A DNA stretch of 64,000 nt from Melastoma dodecandrum (taxonomy: Eukaryota > Streptophyta > Magnoliopsida > Myrtales > Melastomataceae), in assembly GCA_029817715.1 (NCBI GenBank), contig JARUPY010000252.1:620001-684000 (forward strand). The letters are read 5' to 3'. The notes beneath the pieces were generated by a model that did not search any database, was not told the origin of the DNA, and worked only from the letters and a program-made list of their open reading frames with translations. The translations under genes were made by a program, and so were the position numbers. Positions within the stretch are counted from its first letter, which is position 1; each line of letters begins with the position of its first letter. Below are positions 11,501-25,164 of the stretch, in pieces.

Positions 11501-14500
11501 GACAATCTCCAACATTAATTACCAAAAGAGAATCCCTGCCTACCAAAACATTGTCTTCAATCTGGTGAATTGCCCTAGTACAAGTGCAACATACTTTCAT
11601 TGTGCCCATTTGTACATAAAAACCTGTTTTCCCAGTCTTCACGTTACTAACTAGATATCTGATATTTGCCGACATCAGTAAAATGTTCTTGAAGATCATA
11701 TTTGCTATGGATATTTCAGAATAGCGAATAAAATTTCATATTTGGAAGTAATAGATAAGAAGATTCATAAATTTTGAACATGTTAGACAACTTACATGCA
11801 CTGTGCAGGTGTGACCAGTCACATTTGTGACAAGGAACCTCCATGCACCATTTGCCTTTCCAGGAGATGTAATCCTTAACTTCACCTCCCACTCAATAAC
11901 ACCTAATCGATGCATCCTAACTCCAACAGATGCATGAATTTCTCGTGCAAGCTCCTCCAAGATAGCTTCTACAACAACATCTTCTTGATCGGGAATGACT
12001 TCAATCTTCCTGTGAGTGCCAGAGGTACTCGTACAAGTTAGTAATTACCAGGGATATGTAAGAATTCCATGCACTGCGAAAAGTACATCAGAAAAAATTA
12101 CTTTGCATAAGGCACCAAATCATCGATTTGTTGTTCCTGTATAACATAGAGGTACATATGGGCATGATCATATCTGCCAGTGGCATTGTGGGCATTTAGT
12201 TCAAGCTCTTCCATTGCAACCACTAAGGATCTCATGATGCTCCTTGATGTATAAGACATGGCAAGCTGAGAACCAGACATGCCAACATCTAGGCCTTGAT
12301 ATCCCGTGAAACCACTGTTTGCTGCAGGTTGCCTCACCAAAGTTCTGAGGAACATCCTTTGAATAGGCAATGGTTTATCTTTTACAGAGTAAAGATGCCA
12401 TTGCCGATCTCTTGAAGGAGTATACCTTATATTTTCATAACCCTTCAGTTTATCCTATCATACAAAAGAAGGATGATACCGTTTAACAAAATGGAAGTAA
12501 AGTTTTTTATTCCTTTACTTGACAAATGTAATAGTGGAAGAAATCAAATGGTACCAATTCAAGGTATGTAGACAGAGGAGGCTCCAGGTGGCGCAATAAA
12601 GGTTCTTCCTCAAAGTAAAGCTTTTCAGATGACCAATGGAATGAGTGTCTCATAGGAGCTCGTCCTTCGTCCCTCTGTATGATGCAGCTAATCACTTCAA
12701 CACCAGAAGTTCGTAAGACCGAGCTAAGCTCTTTCTCTTTGAGAATCTTCGCTAACTTATTGATCCTTTCTTGAGCCTGGTCCTCATCGCCGCTGAAAAT
12801 ATAAGGCACAGAGATGACAAATTTAGTTCCTGGGGGGTTATAAGTTTTTTTAAGTCATGCAACTTGATAAAAACTCAAGGAAAAGAGAAATTAGAGGAAA
12901 CACATGTAAACTTGCAAGAAACCAAGCCTTTAAAGAAAAAACAAAAATTCTCCTTGATATCCATCCAACGCCATATCATGTGGCACATAATTGTCAATAT
13001 CATTCTCATTCAATACTCAAAACAGGATGAACGATGATAGCATAAAAAAATTTGCACCCTCTTTCATATATATTCACTAGAACAAATTGATAATGATTTA
13101 TACAGAAGACACAGAAATAGAAGGATACTAAAAAATGTACCTATCTTGAAGCAGACTCATCTGATTATTTATTCCTGCCAAAGCAATATGCATCATATTG
13201 CCAGAGCACGTGGTTTTGGCGGAGCCATTCAAAATCCCTTCTTGAAGACTATGACTTGCCTCCCGAAGTGCAGCACTTATGATCGCAGGCAAAAACTGAA
13301 GGGATTTGATAATGACCATTGCTCCCCATCTTCTTTCATTGTGCTTCTCAACTGACAAGTTATCAACTATCTGGTTTTGATGGCCGTTATTTCTCTTAAT
13401 ATGATCCTCCACGAACTCCCAAGATGCAATTAGACCGGACCTGTGCCACTGCATCCTGACACTTCCTTTCACAAGGTAGGGCTAGTAAAAAGGAAACATT
13501 CATAGTGAGCATACACGTCTTCACTATAAAAAAGCTCAGACCAGTGAAGTTCACTTAGTACCTGGTATAGCCGACGAATGTAAGTTTCCACCACACGCCT
13601 CTGAAGGGTATGATCACTATGATCAAAAAGACAAACCAAGGCATCTTCGACTGCTAATGGAGCACTTACAAGATCTTCCATCCGATCATTGATTGCACTC
13701 TTTCTTTTTGGGGTGTCCATGGTTTCACCATCTTCTGTGAACATTTCTAATTCCGAAAGACTTCTGGCAATACTTGAACGAAGTTCGCTGAGTTTGGTTT
13801 GCTCCAGAAGCTGACTAGCCTTTAGTGCTAACTGAGAAGATGAGTTTGGTCAAAGGGCATTGCATCATAAAAGTGACAAAATCAGAAATAAGAATGTGCA
13901 ACGAAGTAGGATCTATAGTGGCACGTTATTCAAATTGGAATTGTTAACTGTTTATCGACATCTTCACAAACCTCTGAATAGCTAGTATGGTTCAAAGCAG
14001 AGAAACGGATAAGTTTGTCTCTGTATGCTGCAGGATTGGGGTAAACCAGTTGTTCCATTAGCCGCAAGATCAACTTATTCTTACTCTTGATGCCCTGAAA
14101 CAGCCAATTCAAATAAATATTGTTTAGATTCTTCCTTCAATTGGAAATTTCCATACAATGTGAGAAATATAACCTGGTGAGACAGGACAATGTCCACAAC
14201 TTTCAACAGATCCTTCTTGTACTGAAGCCGTAGGCGCTCAATAACATCAGCCTACAATATAAAAGAAAAGGCTATATTTAATGTCCATATTTGAAAAGAT
14301 GTAATATTGTTCTTTGTAAGAGAATGGCGAGCAATAACATGCCTAAATTCATCAGCCACCTAAGCATATTTTCAGGAATATTAACCTCTATTTTGTACGC
14401 AAACAATTTGTGCTTCAGCAATGAAAGCCTGTCTATGAATTAGCAGAGCATGTGGCAGTCCACATTGAGTAACCAACACTTACCTGTATGTGGTCGCTGA

Positions 14501-17500
14501 ACAATTCCTCAACAAAGAGATACTCGTCAAAAAGGGACTGAACAATTATACGGGCATGACTTTCCCTACCACCCTCATAGGACTTCACAAGACTCATCAA
14601 TGGCTCGATAAGCCTTTCCAGGGCTGCTCTCTCTTTTTCAGGGCAGGATGATAAATGGGCCTGAGTTAGATCACAAACATAGAATTAGGAGATTCTGGAT
14701 TTCAAGCCTAAAAAGCAAGCTAGCAGCTTTTGTGGAGGGATACGAACATCAAGAATGCTCCGAAGCATTTTTGCAGGGAATTCAACATTTTGGGAACTTG
14801 AAATTCTTTCAAACTCCTTATACTTGGTTTCCATCTAGCAAACAGTCAGTGAGACTCCTTAGAGGCCAAGCACTCCAGAGTAAAAATGTCCGAAAAAATC
14901 AATCCCAGAAAAGACTGGAACCTCGTTACGAAGATCCTTCGGAAGACGAGTAGCAAGAACAGACAAGCATTCTTGCCACTGAAGAAATGGGAGTTCTGGA
15001 CTGTCAAGACAAGCAAGCAAACTCTTGACGACCTGATCAAGACAAAACCCCGTGGAATTAAAATAATGTACATTGTAATGCCTAAGGATGACATGCGCAA
15101 AGAAAAACAGGAATTCCAGCATTAGAGCCCTCTGTACTTACTTCATCTATATCATGGTCATAACCAGCAAGTATCATCCGGGCATCATACAAACTTGCAG
15201 CACATCGTTGATGTACTTTGCCAGACACTGCAGTAGAAGGACCTAGAACAGGAAAACTACCACGGAAAGGTTCTGCTTTCCTTACTGCAGAAGGATCATC
15301 CAACTCCAGTCTAGCTATAAGTTCACCAGCCTGCATTGATAGTTTCTGTCAAATGATCCACCAGAATGCACGTTGCTATAATTTCCTAAGGGCATGACAT
15401 ACCTGCATAGCTTGACCTTCGGACTTCTTGAGTTGTATGACTCCAGATGAAGGTGAAAGAAGAGGCATGCACATCTTCATGACTTCAACCTCAGCATAAG
15501 GTGCATCCGCGTCTATATGACTACCATCAGGAACTAAAAAGCGCAATAGTTTGCATGGTGTCTCTGCTACTAGCTTCGATGGATCGTGATCATTCTGTAT
15601 GATGAAAAAGCAAGCAAAGTGAGCAATGCTCGCCAGAATCCTACATTTGTCAACACATAAAAAGAAAAATCCAATGAAATTCAGTTTGATAATACCTGAA
15701 GCAAGCAGGTCCTTCCATCAATCAGAAGGCGAGTACCAGCAGCCTCTTCCTCAGCATATATGACATGACTGTTTCCATCCACCTGCAGATGTTTTTAATT
15801 CTCAATACTTGTAAGAGGAATAATGAGATATATGATTCTTTTCAATAATTGTAAATACATTATGAAAATGATGCTTACCTGCATCAACAGACCGCCATCA
15901 CGCAGAGTGTGAATCTCCGCCTCAATCTCAGACTCATTCATCTTCAGTTTATAGCTTCCAGGTCCTCCTCTGACCATATCAATCTAGATGTAGGCAATAA
16001 TTTGAGCAAACACTTTGGCATTAACTATTACTGAGACAGCCGATGCTACTTATATCGATAAGCATACCGTGTATTTGCTTCCTTCAATGTTTAAAGACAC
16101 TTGAGAATTGACGAGAGATAAGTGCTGAAATAAAAATCACTGATGTTACAGTCTACCCAGAGATGGACTGCCGTTACGAATAAATCCAGGAAACTATCAA
16201 AGCACCTTAGGAGGAATTTGTCCTTTCTCCAGGTAGCCAACATAGTCGGATACCACAGCTGCACTGCTTGCCGACGCTTTCTGAAGTAAAATGAAAGATA
16301 TAAAAGGTTCCCACCGCAAAAAGAACAAGGTTTATTTGGAATTGATATCTTCACTTACATATAAGGCTCCTCCAACTACAGAAAGATACCAAGGAGGCCT
16401 CTCAGCTCGAACACGCATGGCGATTCTACTATCCAACCAACCAGTGTGGATCTTATTATCCCTGTAGTCAGCAGCCTGCAAAATGATGAAACCTCAAGCT
16501 AACAACTCAAGAAAGTACTTATCTAAACACAGGTACCACTTGATTTCCATACATGTAAGAGATCAACAGTGTAATCAACATTTGTTCGTATCTCCCCTCT
16601 AATTTGTATTTCCTTCAAACCAAGAACCATGTTGGCAATAGCTAAAGCTCTGGATTCTCCAAAGGCGAATACATGTCCTGGAGCCAAACATCAGAATCAT
16701 CAAAAACCAGCATCTTGCAGATACTGTTAATATGTGCAAAAATATTGCAAGACCTTAACGAAAGGACCACCGAGTTTATCCCAATAAAACAAGCTAAGGT
16801 ATTGCGCATAAGAGATAAGAATCAAATAGTAGAATAGGGGCAAAACTGAGAGCCATGTGGAATCATGAAATCCTCGTAGAAAATTGGGCAAGGCACGACC
16901 TTTACAGTGAGTTAATAAGATTTGTATCATTCAAGTTCCTAAGAGTTCACCAACCTTGACTTTTCATTTTTTTCTTATGTCAAAGGCTGATAAAAGGAAT
17001 ATTCGTTGTCCACATGATGCAATAAAACTAAAATAATTTAACCACATGTGGTTATAGGAAGAACAATGCCACATATGAATGAGTCGACGACAAAGCTCAG
17101 ATTTTTCAAACTATATTAGCAGTACATTTCCAAACCATGTAGTTAATTACGCATCATTGTATGACACAACCATGGATATTTGCTAATGGTGAATTATCAA
17201 CCACTCGTACTGAAATAAGCAGAAACAAGTTCACAGTAAGTTGGTTGTATTCGTGGAAGCTTACTATACAACTCTCCTATCAAGAAGTTGAACGATCTTT
17301 TTATGAGTAATATCCCTCATATGCCACCAATATATCAGAAGAAAACACCGTTATCTAATAGGTTTTCTCCATAGATTTTGTATGTTCTACTTCGATGAGC
17401 CTATACATGCTTTACCAATGAATTGCTTACTAACAAAAAAGAAAGTTAATTGAGGTCAATTCTGATGATTTGAACAAAGGCAGGTAAATATGTTGATTTT

Positions 17501-20500
17501 CCTGAAGAATAGGGAGGTTATTATCATGAATATGCATGCCAGAACTTACCAAATTGTGAATCCGAGAATTCATGGATGCCTCCTCCAGACTGCACAGTAA
17601 AATGCCAATTCTAAGAATGGATACACATTATAACGATCACATTTACACACTGAAGGACGAAAATACCTTGACAGAGAAGTAAGCCCACACATTTGGCTTG
17701 CTCTTGAAACTTAGCTCCTGTTCAATACCAAGTAGTAGAATTAGGCTTAAGCTGCAACTAAATAACACCACTAGCAATTCAATTTTCCATCAGTTCATTT
17801 TTAAATTAGTTTTCATCCGTTTCTAAAATATTGTAAATATTGTTGACTAGAGAAGATCTAACCACAAAGACAGTATTCTAAATTCTTCGATACAGTTTTA
17901 CAGTTCACATGCTCAAAAACAAGTAGTACACAGCTGAGAACAAGATCCCATTTATAAATAGTGGTACTGGATAATAAGAAAGATCCATATGGTTTCAAGA
18001 TGATTTTCAGCAATAACAGCATGAAACGTTTTACTTGCTCTCATAACCTCAATGGTAGATTACATTAGAATTACAAAAAAATATAAATAAATAAAAATTG
18101 CCTGTCAATATGTCGATGACGACCTGAAAGCTAACAAAATCAAATTACCGCAAGAAGTTTAGGCACTAACTTGAAAACACTCAAAATTTTATATTCCCTT
18201 TCTTAAAATAATTATTAAGGTCTGGAGCGTCACAAACCTGTACTTTCCCACTAGTAGGCTTGAAACCATCGTCTGGATCTTCACTAGTAACACGAACTGC
18301 CACACAATGACCTTTTGGCCGTGTGGACTCAGCTTCATCGAAATTAAAGGGAGTAGCAACAACTGAAGTTTTCCTCCAAGCATCATAACCCCCGCCATGC
18401 TCCTTCCCATAAAATCGTCTGATCTCTGAAATGACACGGTAAAAGATTACTTGTGAAAAATAAAAATAGTCCGACAACGTATAGATGATGGTTAAGTGGA
18501 GAATTTGTACCTGGTATTTGCCATAGAGGAATGCCCATGCCAACTGCAACTTGTGCCGCTGGAATATTAATTTCAGCAATCCACTCTGTAACAGGGTGTT
18601 CGACCTGCATAGAAATACATTACAAGGTTATTCCCAGATAAGTTTTGGTTTTCTTGTTTTGATGAAAAGGTAAACCTGAAAAACAATGAAAGAAAGGAAG
18701 AAACCCACTCAATGGGAGTAAAGCTACCATAAGATAATATGCAACTCCATTGAAAATTTTTTAAATAACTGTAAGAGAGGTTTCAATCAATCAACATTTT
18801 GATTTCTTTTCCAATTTTCGTAGAAGCCCTCAACGTAAATCCAGCATGCAAAAATAGTGAATTACTTGGATGGGAGAATTGTTTCAAAATATAGGGAAAA
18901 TTTCATGCACCTGCAACCTAGGGTTGAGCTCTAAAAAATAATATTCGCCTGTGTCCATGCTGTACAGGTATTCCACGGTGGCCGCTCCAACATAATTCAC
19001 ACATTTTGCGAGCCTTCTAGCTGCCTGCTCCAGTTTCTTAACTGTATCGGGTGGAGCAACTGTGATCGGACCTTCCTCGATAATCTAACAGGCAGCAGCA
19101 GTCACAAAAGCAAGTGAATATTCTGGCTGAGTGGCTAGAACAATGTAATCACAATGATCGAGGTGAAAAGGCACCTTCTGGTGTCGTCGCTGGACACTGC
19201 AATCTCTGCTATGGAGGGCTGCAACATTTCCATACTGATCGCAAAGTAACTGAACTTCCAAATGCCGGCTCTACTAGCATTAACGAATGGTGAGATTTAG
19301 GATTCAACCATTCAAATCGTGGATATCGTACTTCAGTTGATATATTTCTGACCTGGGAAGCAACTTTCATTGTAAATATAGGTGAACCAGGAACTTCTCC
19401 CTGCACTTGCTTGAACAATGCTCTAACTTCATCATCATTGTGGACCTAAAGCAGTAAAACTGCAAGTTAGTCCAGGGTCCCACTTATCAAAACAAAACAG
19501 CCCAAGGTGCCAGGTGAGAAAAGCGGACGGAGGAGCTCTTCACATTTATATGTGTAGAGAGGTTATCCAGTCTGAAAAAATTTAACAAACCAATTCTGTC
19601 AATAGCAAAGACAAAGCAAGCATGTTCTTTAAGGATACCTTCCTAATGCCTTTTCCTCCACCTCCCCAGGATGCCTTAATCATTGCTGGATATCCCACAA
19701 CTTGACAACTAGCAATAGCTTCCTCTGTAGTATGTACACAAGCTTCTCTATAAATCTCGTCAGGTATTGAATCCAAACAACTTTCTTGAGACACTTTGAC
19801 CTGACCAGAACATTTTTTAACAGTACAATAAAGTTATGTTGTAATTATGCATTTCATAAGGGAAGCAAGACACAGCACACTAAAGGCTTACATGAGAACC
19901 ACTCCATGGAAGTGTTGGGACTTCGGCTGCTTGAGCTATCAGGGAAGAACCAACCTTATCACCCAAAGCCGCCATGGATGTGGCAGGAGGGCCAAGAAAT
20001 ACGATTCCTTTGGCAGTCAATGCGTCTGGAAGCTCAGGATTCTCAGATGCATGACCCCATCCAGGCCAAACAGCATCAACACGTGTCATTTCTGCCATCT
20101 GAAGGTGGAAGGTGCAGTCATGGACATTGAAAATTCACAGGTTACTATAACTTATAATTACACATACGGATAGCAGTCATTTGGATATCGATAGATTGAT
20201 TGTCAGATCAATTTAAGCATAAGCTGAAGCACGCCAATAACAGCTAAAGGAAAAAAGAGGTCACAAAGCCAATGATGAGCAGAATATTCAGTTTCCAGAA
20301 AGAAAGTACGCTTCCTCTTGACAAATTGATGGGGATAAAAATATTCAATAATGTTCAGAAGCATAAATTAAGCAACTCATGACAACAGCAATAAAGGGGA
20401 GGATAAGAGATGTCAGCTGGTGACAAAGTGCACCATTATTCTGGGGCGTAAGCTCGAGTTGAACACAAAGCAGCAATTATATATTGCGTGCGTACCTCAA

Positions 20501-20870
20501 CAATGAGTTGCACATTGGCATAGTTGTTGTTGTTAGTCCCGCCCGGGACTTCAACAAACTGATCGGCTATTCTAATGTGCTCAGCATTTATTCGCATATC
20601 CTCTGGTGTCGCCATAGCAACCAATAATATGGCCTTCTCAGTTCCGAATGTTTCATAAGCCCATGTCCTGATACTTCGAATAAACTTAACAGCTGCCATT
20701 CCATTATTTGCAATCAAAATACTGTGTATCGGCCTCTTGCCACCAAGTGCTTTGCAGAAGTCACCAACCGCCGATATGGCAGCAGGGTTCCTTGTAGGAA
20801 GCGCCCCATTTACATAACCATTCACACGCCCATGACCAGCCGTTGGTGATTGAATCTGGGCTTCCAACAT
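8503..20870 (-). CDS. ACC1: Homomeric (multidomain) acetyl-CoA carboxylase
   Basis: A many-exon gene for the eukaryotic-type enzyme that carboxylates acetyl-CoA to malonyl-CoA, feeding cytosolic fatty-acid elongation and flavonoid synthesis. N- to C-terminal order is complete: biotin carboxylase ([22 protein letters not shown] start in exon 1; [12 protein letters not shown] glycine loop near 19640-19670; [20 protein letters not shown] across 18925-18605), biotin carrier with EVMKM (biotinyl-Lys codon 15475-15477), the central domain, and the carboxyltransferase in one large exon (about 8590-10805) with [14 protein letters not shown] and [17 protein letters not shown]. The last exon ends ELRKVLN before TGA at 8503-8505. 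An acceptor just before 20870 (GATGAAG|ATG) favours starting at [13 protein letters not shown] from 20879 is the alternative. No transit peptide is evident, so cytosolic. No frame break was seen in the exons I read, but I did not reconstruct every junction; length should be about 2,250-2,270 residues. Confidence 0.95.
11221..11292 (+). tRNA. trnG-GCC: Mitochondrial-type tRNA-Gly(GCC) sequence inside an ACC1 intron (NUMT)
   Basis: A 72-nt cloverleaf-like sequence starts GCGGAAATAG and ends CCTTCCGTT. The anticodon loop reads TTGCCAA with anticodon GCC in an AGCCT/AGGCT context, and the T arm is GAGGG-TTCAAGT-CCCTC. It matches my memory of the native plant mitochondrial trnG-GCC. Acceptor position 72 is T where C would pair with G1, which I read as decay after transfer. 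It lies between coding exons of ACC1 and opposite to that gene, so it is probably a non-functional mitochondrial insertion. Confidence 0.75.
11292..11394. repeat. Perfect 37-bp direct repeat flanking a 20-bp perfect hairpin (in the mitochondrial insertion)
   Basis: The 37-bp segment 11292-11328 recurs exactly at 11358-11394 (both start TAAGTTATGTGG and end CATCACATA-like). Between and overlapping them, 11323-11342 and 11349-11368 form a perfect 20-bp inverted repeat around the loop ATCTTA. It directly follows the tRNA-Gly copy and probably came with it. Confidence 0.8.
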
Positions 20871-22995
20871 CTTCATCATAAAGAAATGGAGCAGGGTAAG
20901 CGTAACACGACTAGAACATTAAATTGACAGCTCAGACCAACTTCTCTATGTGCCTCGGCGTCCAAAAGGAGAAGGGAAGGAGTAACAGTTTTAACAGCTT
21001 CTAGTAAGAGGAAGGCGCCGCAATTCAAGCTCATTGTAACCAAAACTTCCACCAATGGATATTAGTGCGAGCATCGGGATAGCAACAAAATTTCGCCTTT
21101 GGGGACCTGGGGAGGATGCCCTCCCATTACAATACTTAAATATTGATACTTTTGCGGCCAAAACAACAAACCTCGACTTTAGGATGGCACTCGCCAGTTA
21201 CCTTTACAACTGGGATACTAAAATCAGAATCGTCCAGCACTAAGACAATAAAATATTGAGATTTCAACACGCCGAAGGCAACAAAGCCAAAACATGCCAC
21301 CCAAACAAGAAGTAGCAGTTTCACCCATCGTATTACTGGGTGTCCATTTTTCTTTTTCAAAAAAGAACCGGGGAGGAGGGGTGGAGGAGGAACAGGATCA
21401 TATCAATTTCCCTCCTAAACGATCTGACTCTTTCGCACTGAACCCAAGTCACAAAGCCCGAAACAAAACAACGCTCCCCCAAAAACCACAAGCAGAAACG
21501 CAACCAAATCACAAGAAACCAAAACGCCATCCGGAATTCCTTCCCCGACGAACTAACCTTTCGCGAATGATGCAACTGGGGGATCACAGGCTACCAACAA
21601 GCAATACGCCTCCGCCCCCTACTGGTACATAAAAAAGCAGGGGGTTCCAAGCGGGTCAAAGTCGCGAACGAAGGACCAATCTTGATGAGCACCCAGTACC
21701 CAAAACGGGACGAATAATAATGGGTTGCGAAAGGGAAGATGGAATATTTAGTTTTTTTTTTTTTATTGGAGTCGATAAAATATAGGAAAGGGGGCGGGAG
21801 AGGGAGGGGGAGGGGGTAGGTCCGGGAATTCGAGGTTGTAGGAAGGTGGGGGGGGGGGAGGAGACTTGGGGTGAGTGTGGGCAGCTGAGCATTGAATCGT
21901 TGCCTCCTGTGACTGGATTTAATGAGGGAGGTTCGAGCACGTGGTAAGCTGCCCCCCCACTCCATCCTCGCCTTTCTTCCTTTCCCTCCTCCTCATCCTC
22001 TCCTCTTACTTACTCCCGTCGTCGTGTTTCGTTGTAAGGCAGGTAGTTCTCCCATCTACCCTCCCTCGATTCCCTTTCCCATTTTCCCCAAACTTCTGAC
22101 CTAAGAGTTATGCATAACACATTTCACCGCTAAATTAATCGATGAAATGGCATTACTGCAGGATTAGTAACTTTTGCATGGCCAAGACATGAGCTTTGAA
22201 TTCGTGCTCATTGCGGGTCGGGCCCCATATTTCGTCAGCTTCTTGGTTTTTGATTATTTATTACACTTGCATCGAAAGACCAAGGCATATGAATAATTAG
22301 GAATTTAGTAGCAAATCTTATCAGAAAGAAGATCCCGGGAGATTGTGTTTGTTTTATGGAGCGTGTGCAGTGTTGGCCTGCTTTGACCGTGAGATGGGAA
22401 GGGAGGGGTGGGCAGACGGTGGTCGACCAACCAACCAACCCTTCATCACATCAAACAAAATCACTGACTCCCCTACATCTATTGTTTTTTCTCTTCCTTT
22501 ACTCTTCCGAATTTTATCGGGAACATTCGCTGATGTTCGTTTTCGAGCACGATTCCGTTAGATAGGGTTGTGACGACAGTTTTACATGAAAACAAAGGTT
22601 TGTTAAGAGGGGAGTGGATTAGGAGGGGAACGAGGGTTGCGTGATTTAGGAGAGGAAATAAATGATGGGTGTGTGGTGGTGGTGGTGGTGGTGGTGGTGG
22701 TAGTAGTAGGTGATGGAATTGATAACTAGAAATTGATGAGGGAAAGGGGGGAGTTTGGAGTTAGGAGCAAAAAAGATGGTTGGGAGTTAGGTCGGTCTAT
22801 TCACGGCAACCCAAAACTCCCCGCTTTGTTATTACAATGTATATTGGTAGAATAAACCAAATCCACGTCGTACGTCTGTGGATCGATACTTAGAAGGAAA
22901 CGAGGGAATCCCATAACGCCAACAAGGCAAACCACCCCCCCACCCCTCACCCCTCCCCTAATTCCTTCCGCATCCGCACACGACACCACACTCGC
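20871..22995. other. ACC1 5' leader intron, leader exon and promoter region
   Basis: On the minus strand an AAAG|GTTAGT donor lies near 21559-21568, and the coding exon is preceded by a pyrimidine tract and AG at 20871-20872. A 5'UTR intron of about 700 bp is therefore likely, with a leader exon near 21570-21900. The minus strand reads TATATTTTATC near 21772-21782, a possible TATA element. A (GGT)n microsatellite lies at about 22672-22711. No other gene was recognised. Confidence 0.4.
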
Positions 22996-23789
22996 GAGTT
23001 TTGTTCTAATATGACGTTGGTTCTCGAATTATTTCGTGAAATGACCTCATAAATTTAGAAATTCCTCAATTAACCTGATGAAATCGGTTTTACAAAGGCC
23101 GACTTCCTCATATGCGAAGTGAAGTCGGCCTTACATTCTATTTGAACCATCCCTTTTCTATTCATGTCAGCAAAAAAAAACTAAGTTTCACCGAAGTCGG
23201 CCTTACAAATGTCGACTCCTTTAAAGAGAAAAAAAACTTCGACTAACGCGAGTAAATGGTGACAAAAGCTTTCCCAAGGGGGTTGGGTTTTCCCACGACG
23301 TGGGTTGTGTCAGTCACCTCCTCCAACTTTTTTTGGTTTCCTATTTTTGTGCCACTCACCTCAACCCAACCCCCCTCATCCCCTCCAACTTTTAGTTTTC
23401 CTATTTTATTTTTTGTTTCAAGTCACCCCAACCGTCCCTTGATTTGGGAAAGCCTTCTGAGATTGTCCCCTCCACTCGCATCAATCGAAGGTTTTTTTTT
23501 ACTTATTAAAGGAGTCGGCCTTTGTCAGGCCGACTTCCTTATTGTCTTATGAAAGTCGGCCTTACAAAGGCCGACTTCATGCGGGTGGGACGAATGACAT
23601 GAAGTTGGCATTTGTAAGGCCGACTTTGGTTAGAGTATCGTGAAATCGGTCTTACAAAGGCCGACTTCCTTCATGATCGAAGTGGTCCTTTGTAAGGCCG
23701 ATTTCGCTAGGTTAGTTGACGAATTTCCAAACTTATGAGGTTATTTGGCGAAATTGTTTGTGAACCAACGTTATTTTGGAACAAAACTC
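22996..23789. mobile_element. MULE-type MITE, copy 1 (about 70-bp terminal inverted repeats, internal palindrome array)
   Basis: The left end begins GAGTTTTGTTCTAATATGAC and the right end, reverse-complemented, begins GAGTTTTGTTCCAAAATAAC. The two align over about 70 bp (22996-23064 against 23721-23789). The interior carries about seven copies or half-copies of a palindrome with arms GAAGTCGGCCTT and AAGGCCGACTTC around a 3-nt loop. No coding capacity. The flanks show no clear target duplication, so this copy may be older or its flank rearranged. It belongs to the same family as the element at 31025-31525. Confidence 0.75.
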
Positions 23790-24696
23790 CGGCACCCACT
23801 TGAACTTGCATGTTAATGTTTACTTTTGAGACATCGATTGCGCGTAGAGATGAAATCATAAAAGATTAGAGTTGTGTTCAAAACACAACGGTAATTGGAG
23901 TAATATTTCGCGAAATGGGTAATGTAATTTTAAAATTCGGTATGGAATCGGAGATTTGAAACTTCGAATTTGCATTTTAACGAAATTGTGTTTATGAAAC
24001 CCGAGTTCCTAACACTTAGAGATGGAAAAATGAAATAAGCTCCATGAAAAATGAAATAAGCTCCTTCATAAGGAAAACGACTTTCTAAAGTTCACTTCAT
24101 GGAAAAAAAAAAAGAATTTTTGAAATTCGAGCTCCTACGAAGGTTTTCGGTAAGTCGAGTTCGAAACCCAATTTCTTAAACTCAAAGTTTCTTTAGGACA
24201 TCATTGAAACTAAGAATATTGTTATCTTGAAACATAACTCCTATAGATTATGCCCACTTAACGTACTAGAAAAACTGATATATACGAAAGGACGGGATTT
24301 AAGGGTTTTTAGAAACCGACGTGATCAAAAAAGATGATCGGCCGGCCCAAAAGTGGAGTGTAGGGGGGATAAATGAAAGCTCAAAAACCCAAAATGGGCT
24401 TTTGTTTCGTTCGCCCTTTTGTGGGTGGGTTTGTCCATCTTCTATCATTTGGGGACTTGACCCTTCTCCATTCGAGATCCGAAAATTGATTTCACTATTC
24501 AAAGGAGACTTAGATTTTGATTGACTCTGATCTTATATCTGAACTTCACCCGAATCTGACATCAAATCTTTTGCCTAAACAGCACGACTCCTAAACAAAT
24601 TAACAATAACAACGTATTTGCTGATGATCCGTTCCGGAAAATCTGCTGAATTTGCGCAAAATCACAGCCTAAAAGGAATCCTATCTCAAACGGCAG
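23790..24696. other. AT-rich intergenic spacer
   Basis: Low-complexity AT-rich sequence with short local duplications (for example ATGAAATAAGCTCC repeated near 24030-24065). I see no gene. The part nearest 24696 probably includes the FLZ 3'UTR. Confidence 0.4.
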
Positions 24697-25164
24697 TCAC
24701 CGTTCCGACGCCTCCTTCTTGGAGGATAAACTACACTTGTCCTTCCTCTCGTCTATATTCATCTGAAGTTGCCTGCACTCCTTGCTACAGAACGCCATGT
24801 CCCCCCTGCCATTATATAATCTGGTTTATGTTATTGACTTACACAAAGAAAAAGCTAAAAAAAAAAAACGATTTCACCTGTACATGTAAATATCGCGGCA
24901 GGGGACGAGGCTTCGCTTGCAGAGGCAGCAGGCGAGGAGGAAGTGACCCGAGGCAGCAATCTCCGAGGGGTTCCTCCGGTGGACCCTGGGAGAAGCGACC
25001 GGCGCGCCTTCTTCGTCCCAGACGTAGGCAGGGACGCCGGTGCCGGACGTGTATGAGGAAGGCCGGGGGGGCACGGGGTCTCCAAAGTCGAGGTCGAGGG
25101 CCATAGCCATCCCGCTGATGCTGGTGGTCCGCCTCATGGGGCGAGCCCTCTTCCCCAGCGACAT
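24697..25164 (-). CDS. FCS-like zinc finger (FLZ, formerly DUF581) protein
   Basis: Two exons, 25164-24878 and 24805-24697, join through a short 72-bp GT-AG intron (CAG|GTGAAA ... GGCAG|G) to give 131 residues. The FLZ domain spans about residues 73-116: FLLACCLCKRSL, RDIYMYRGDMAFCSKECR. Zinc ligands are C79-x2-C82 and C102-x3-C106, with the diagnostic FCS at 101-103. The N-terminus (ARPMRRTTSISGMAM) is typical of the family. FLZ proteins are plant-specific adaptors of SnRK1 kinase. The second exon is too short to stand out as an ORF. From memory, Arabidopsis At1g22160 and At1g78020 are FLZ genes lying between SULTR1 and PGM genes, the same relation as here. Confidence 0.85.
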
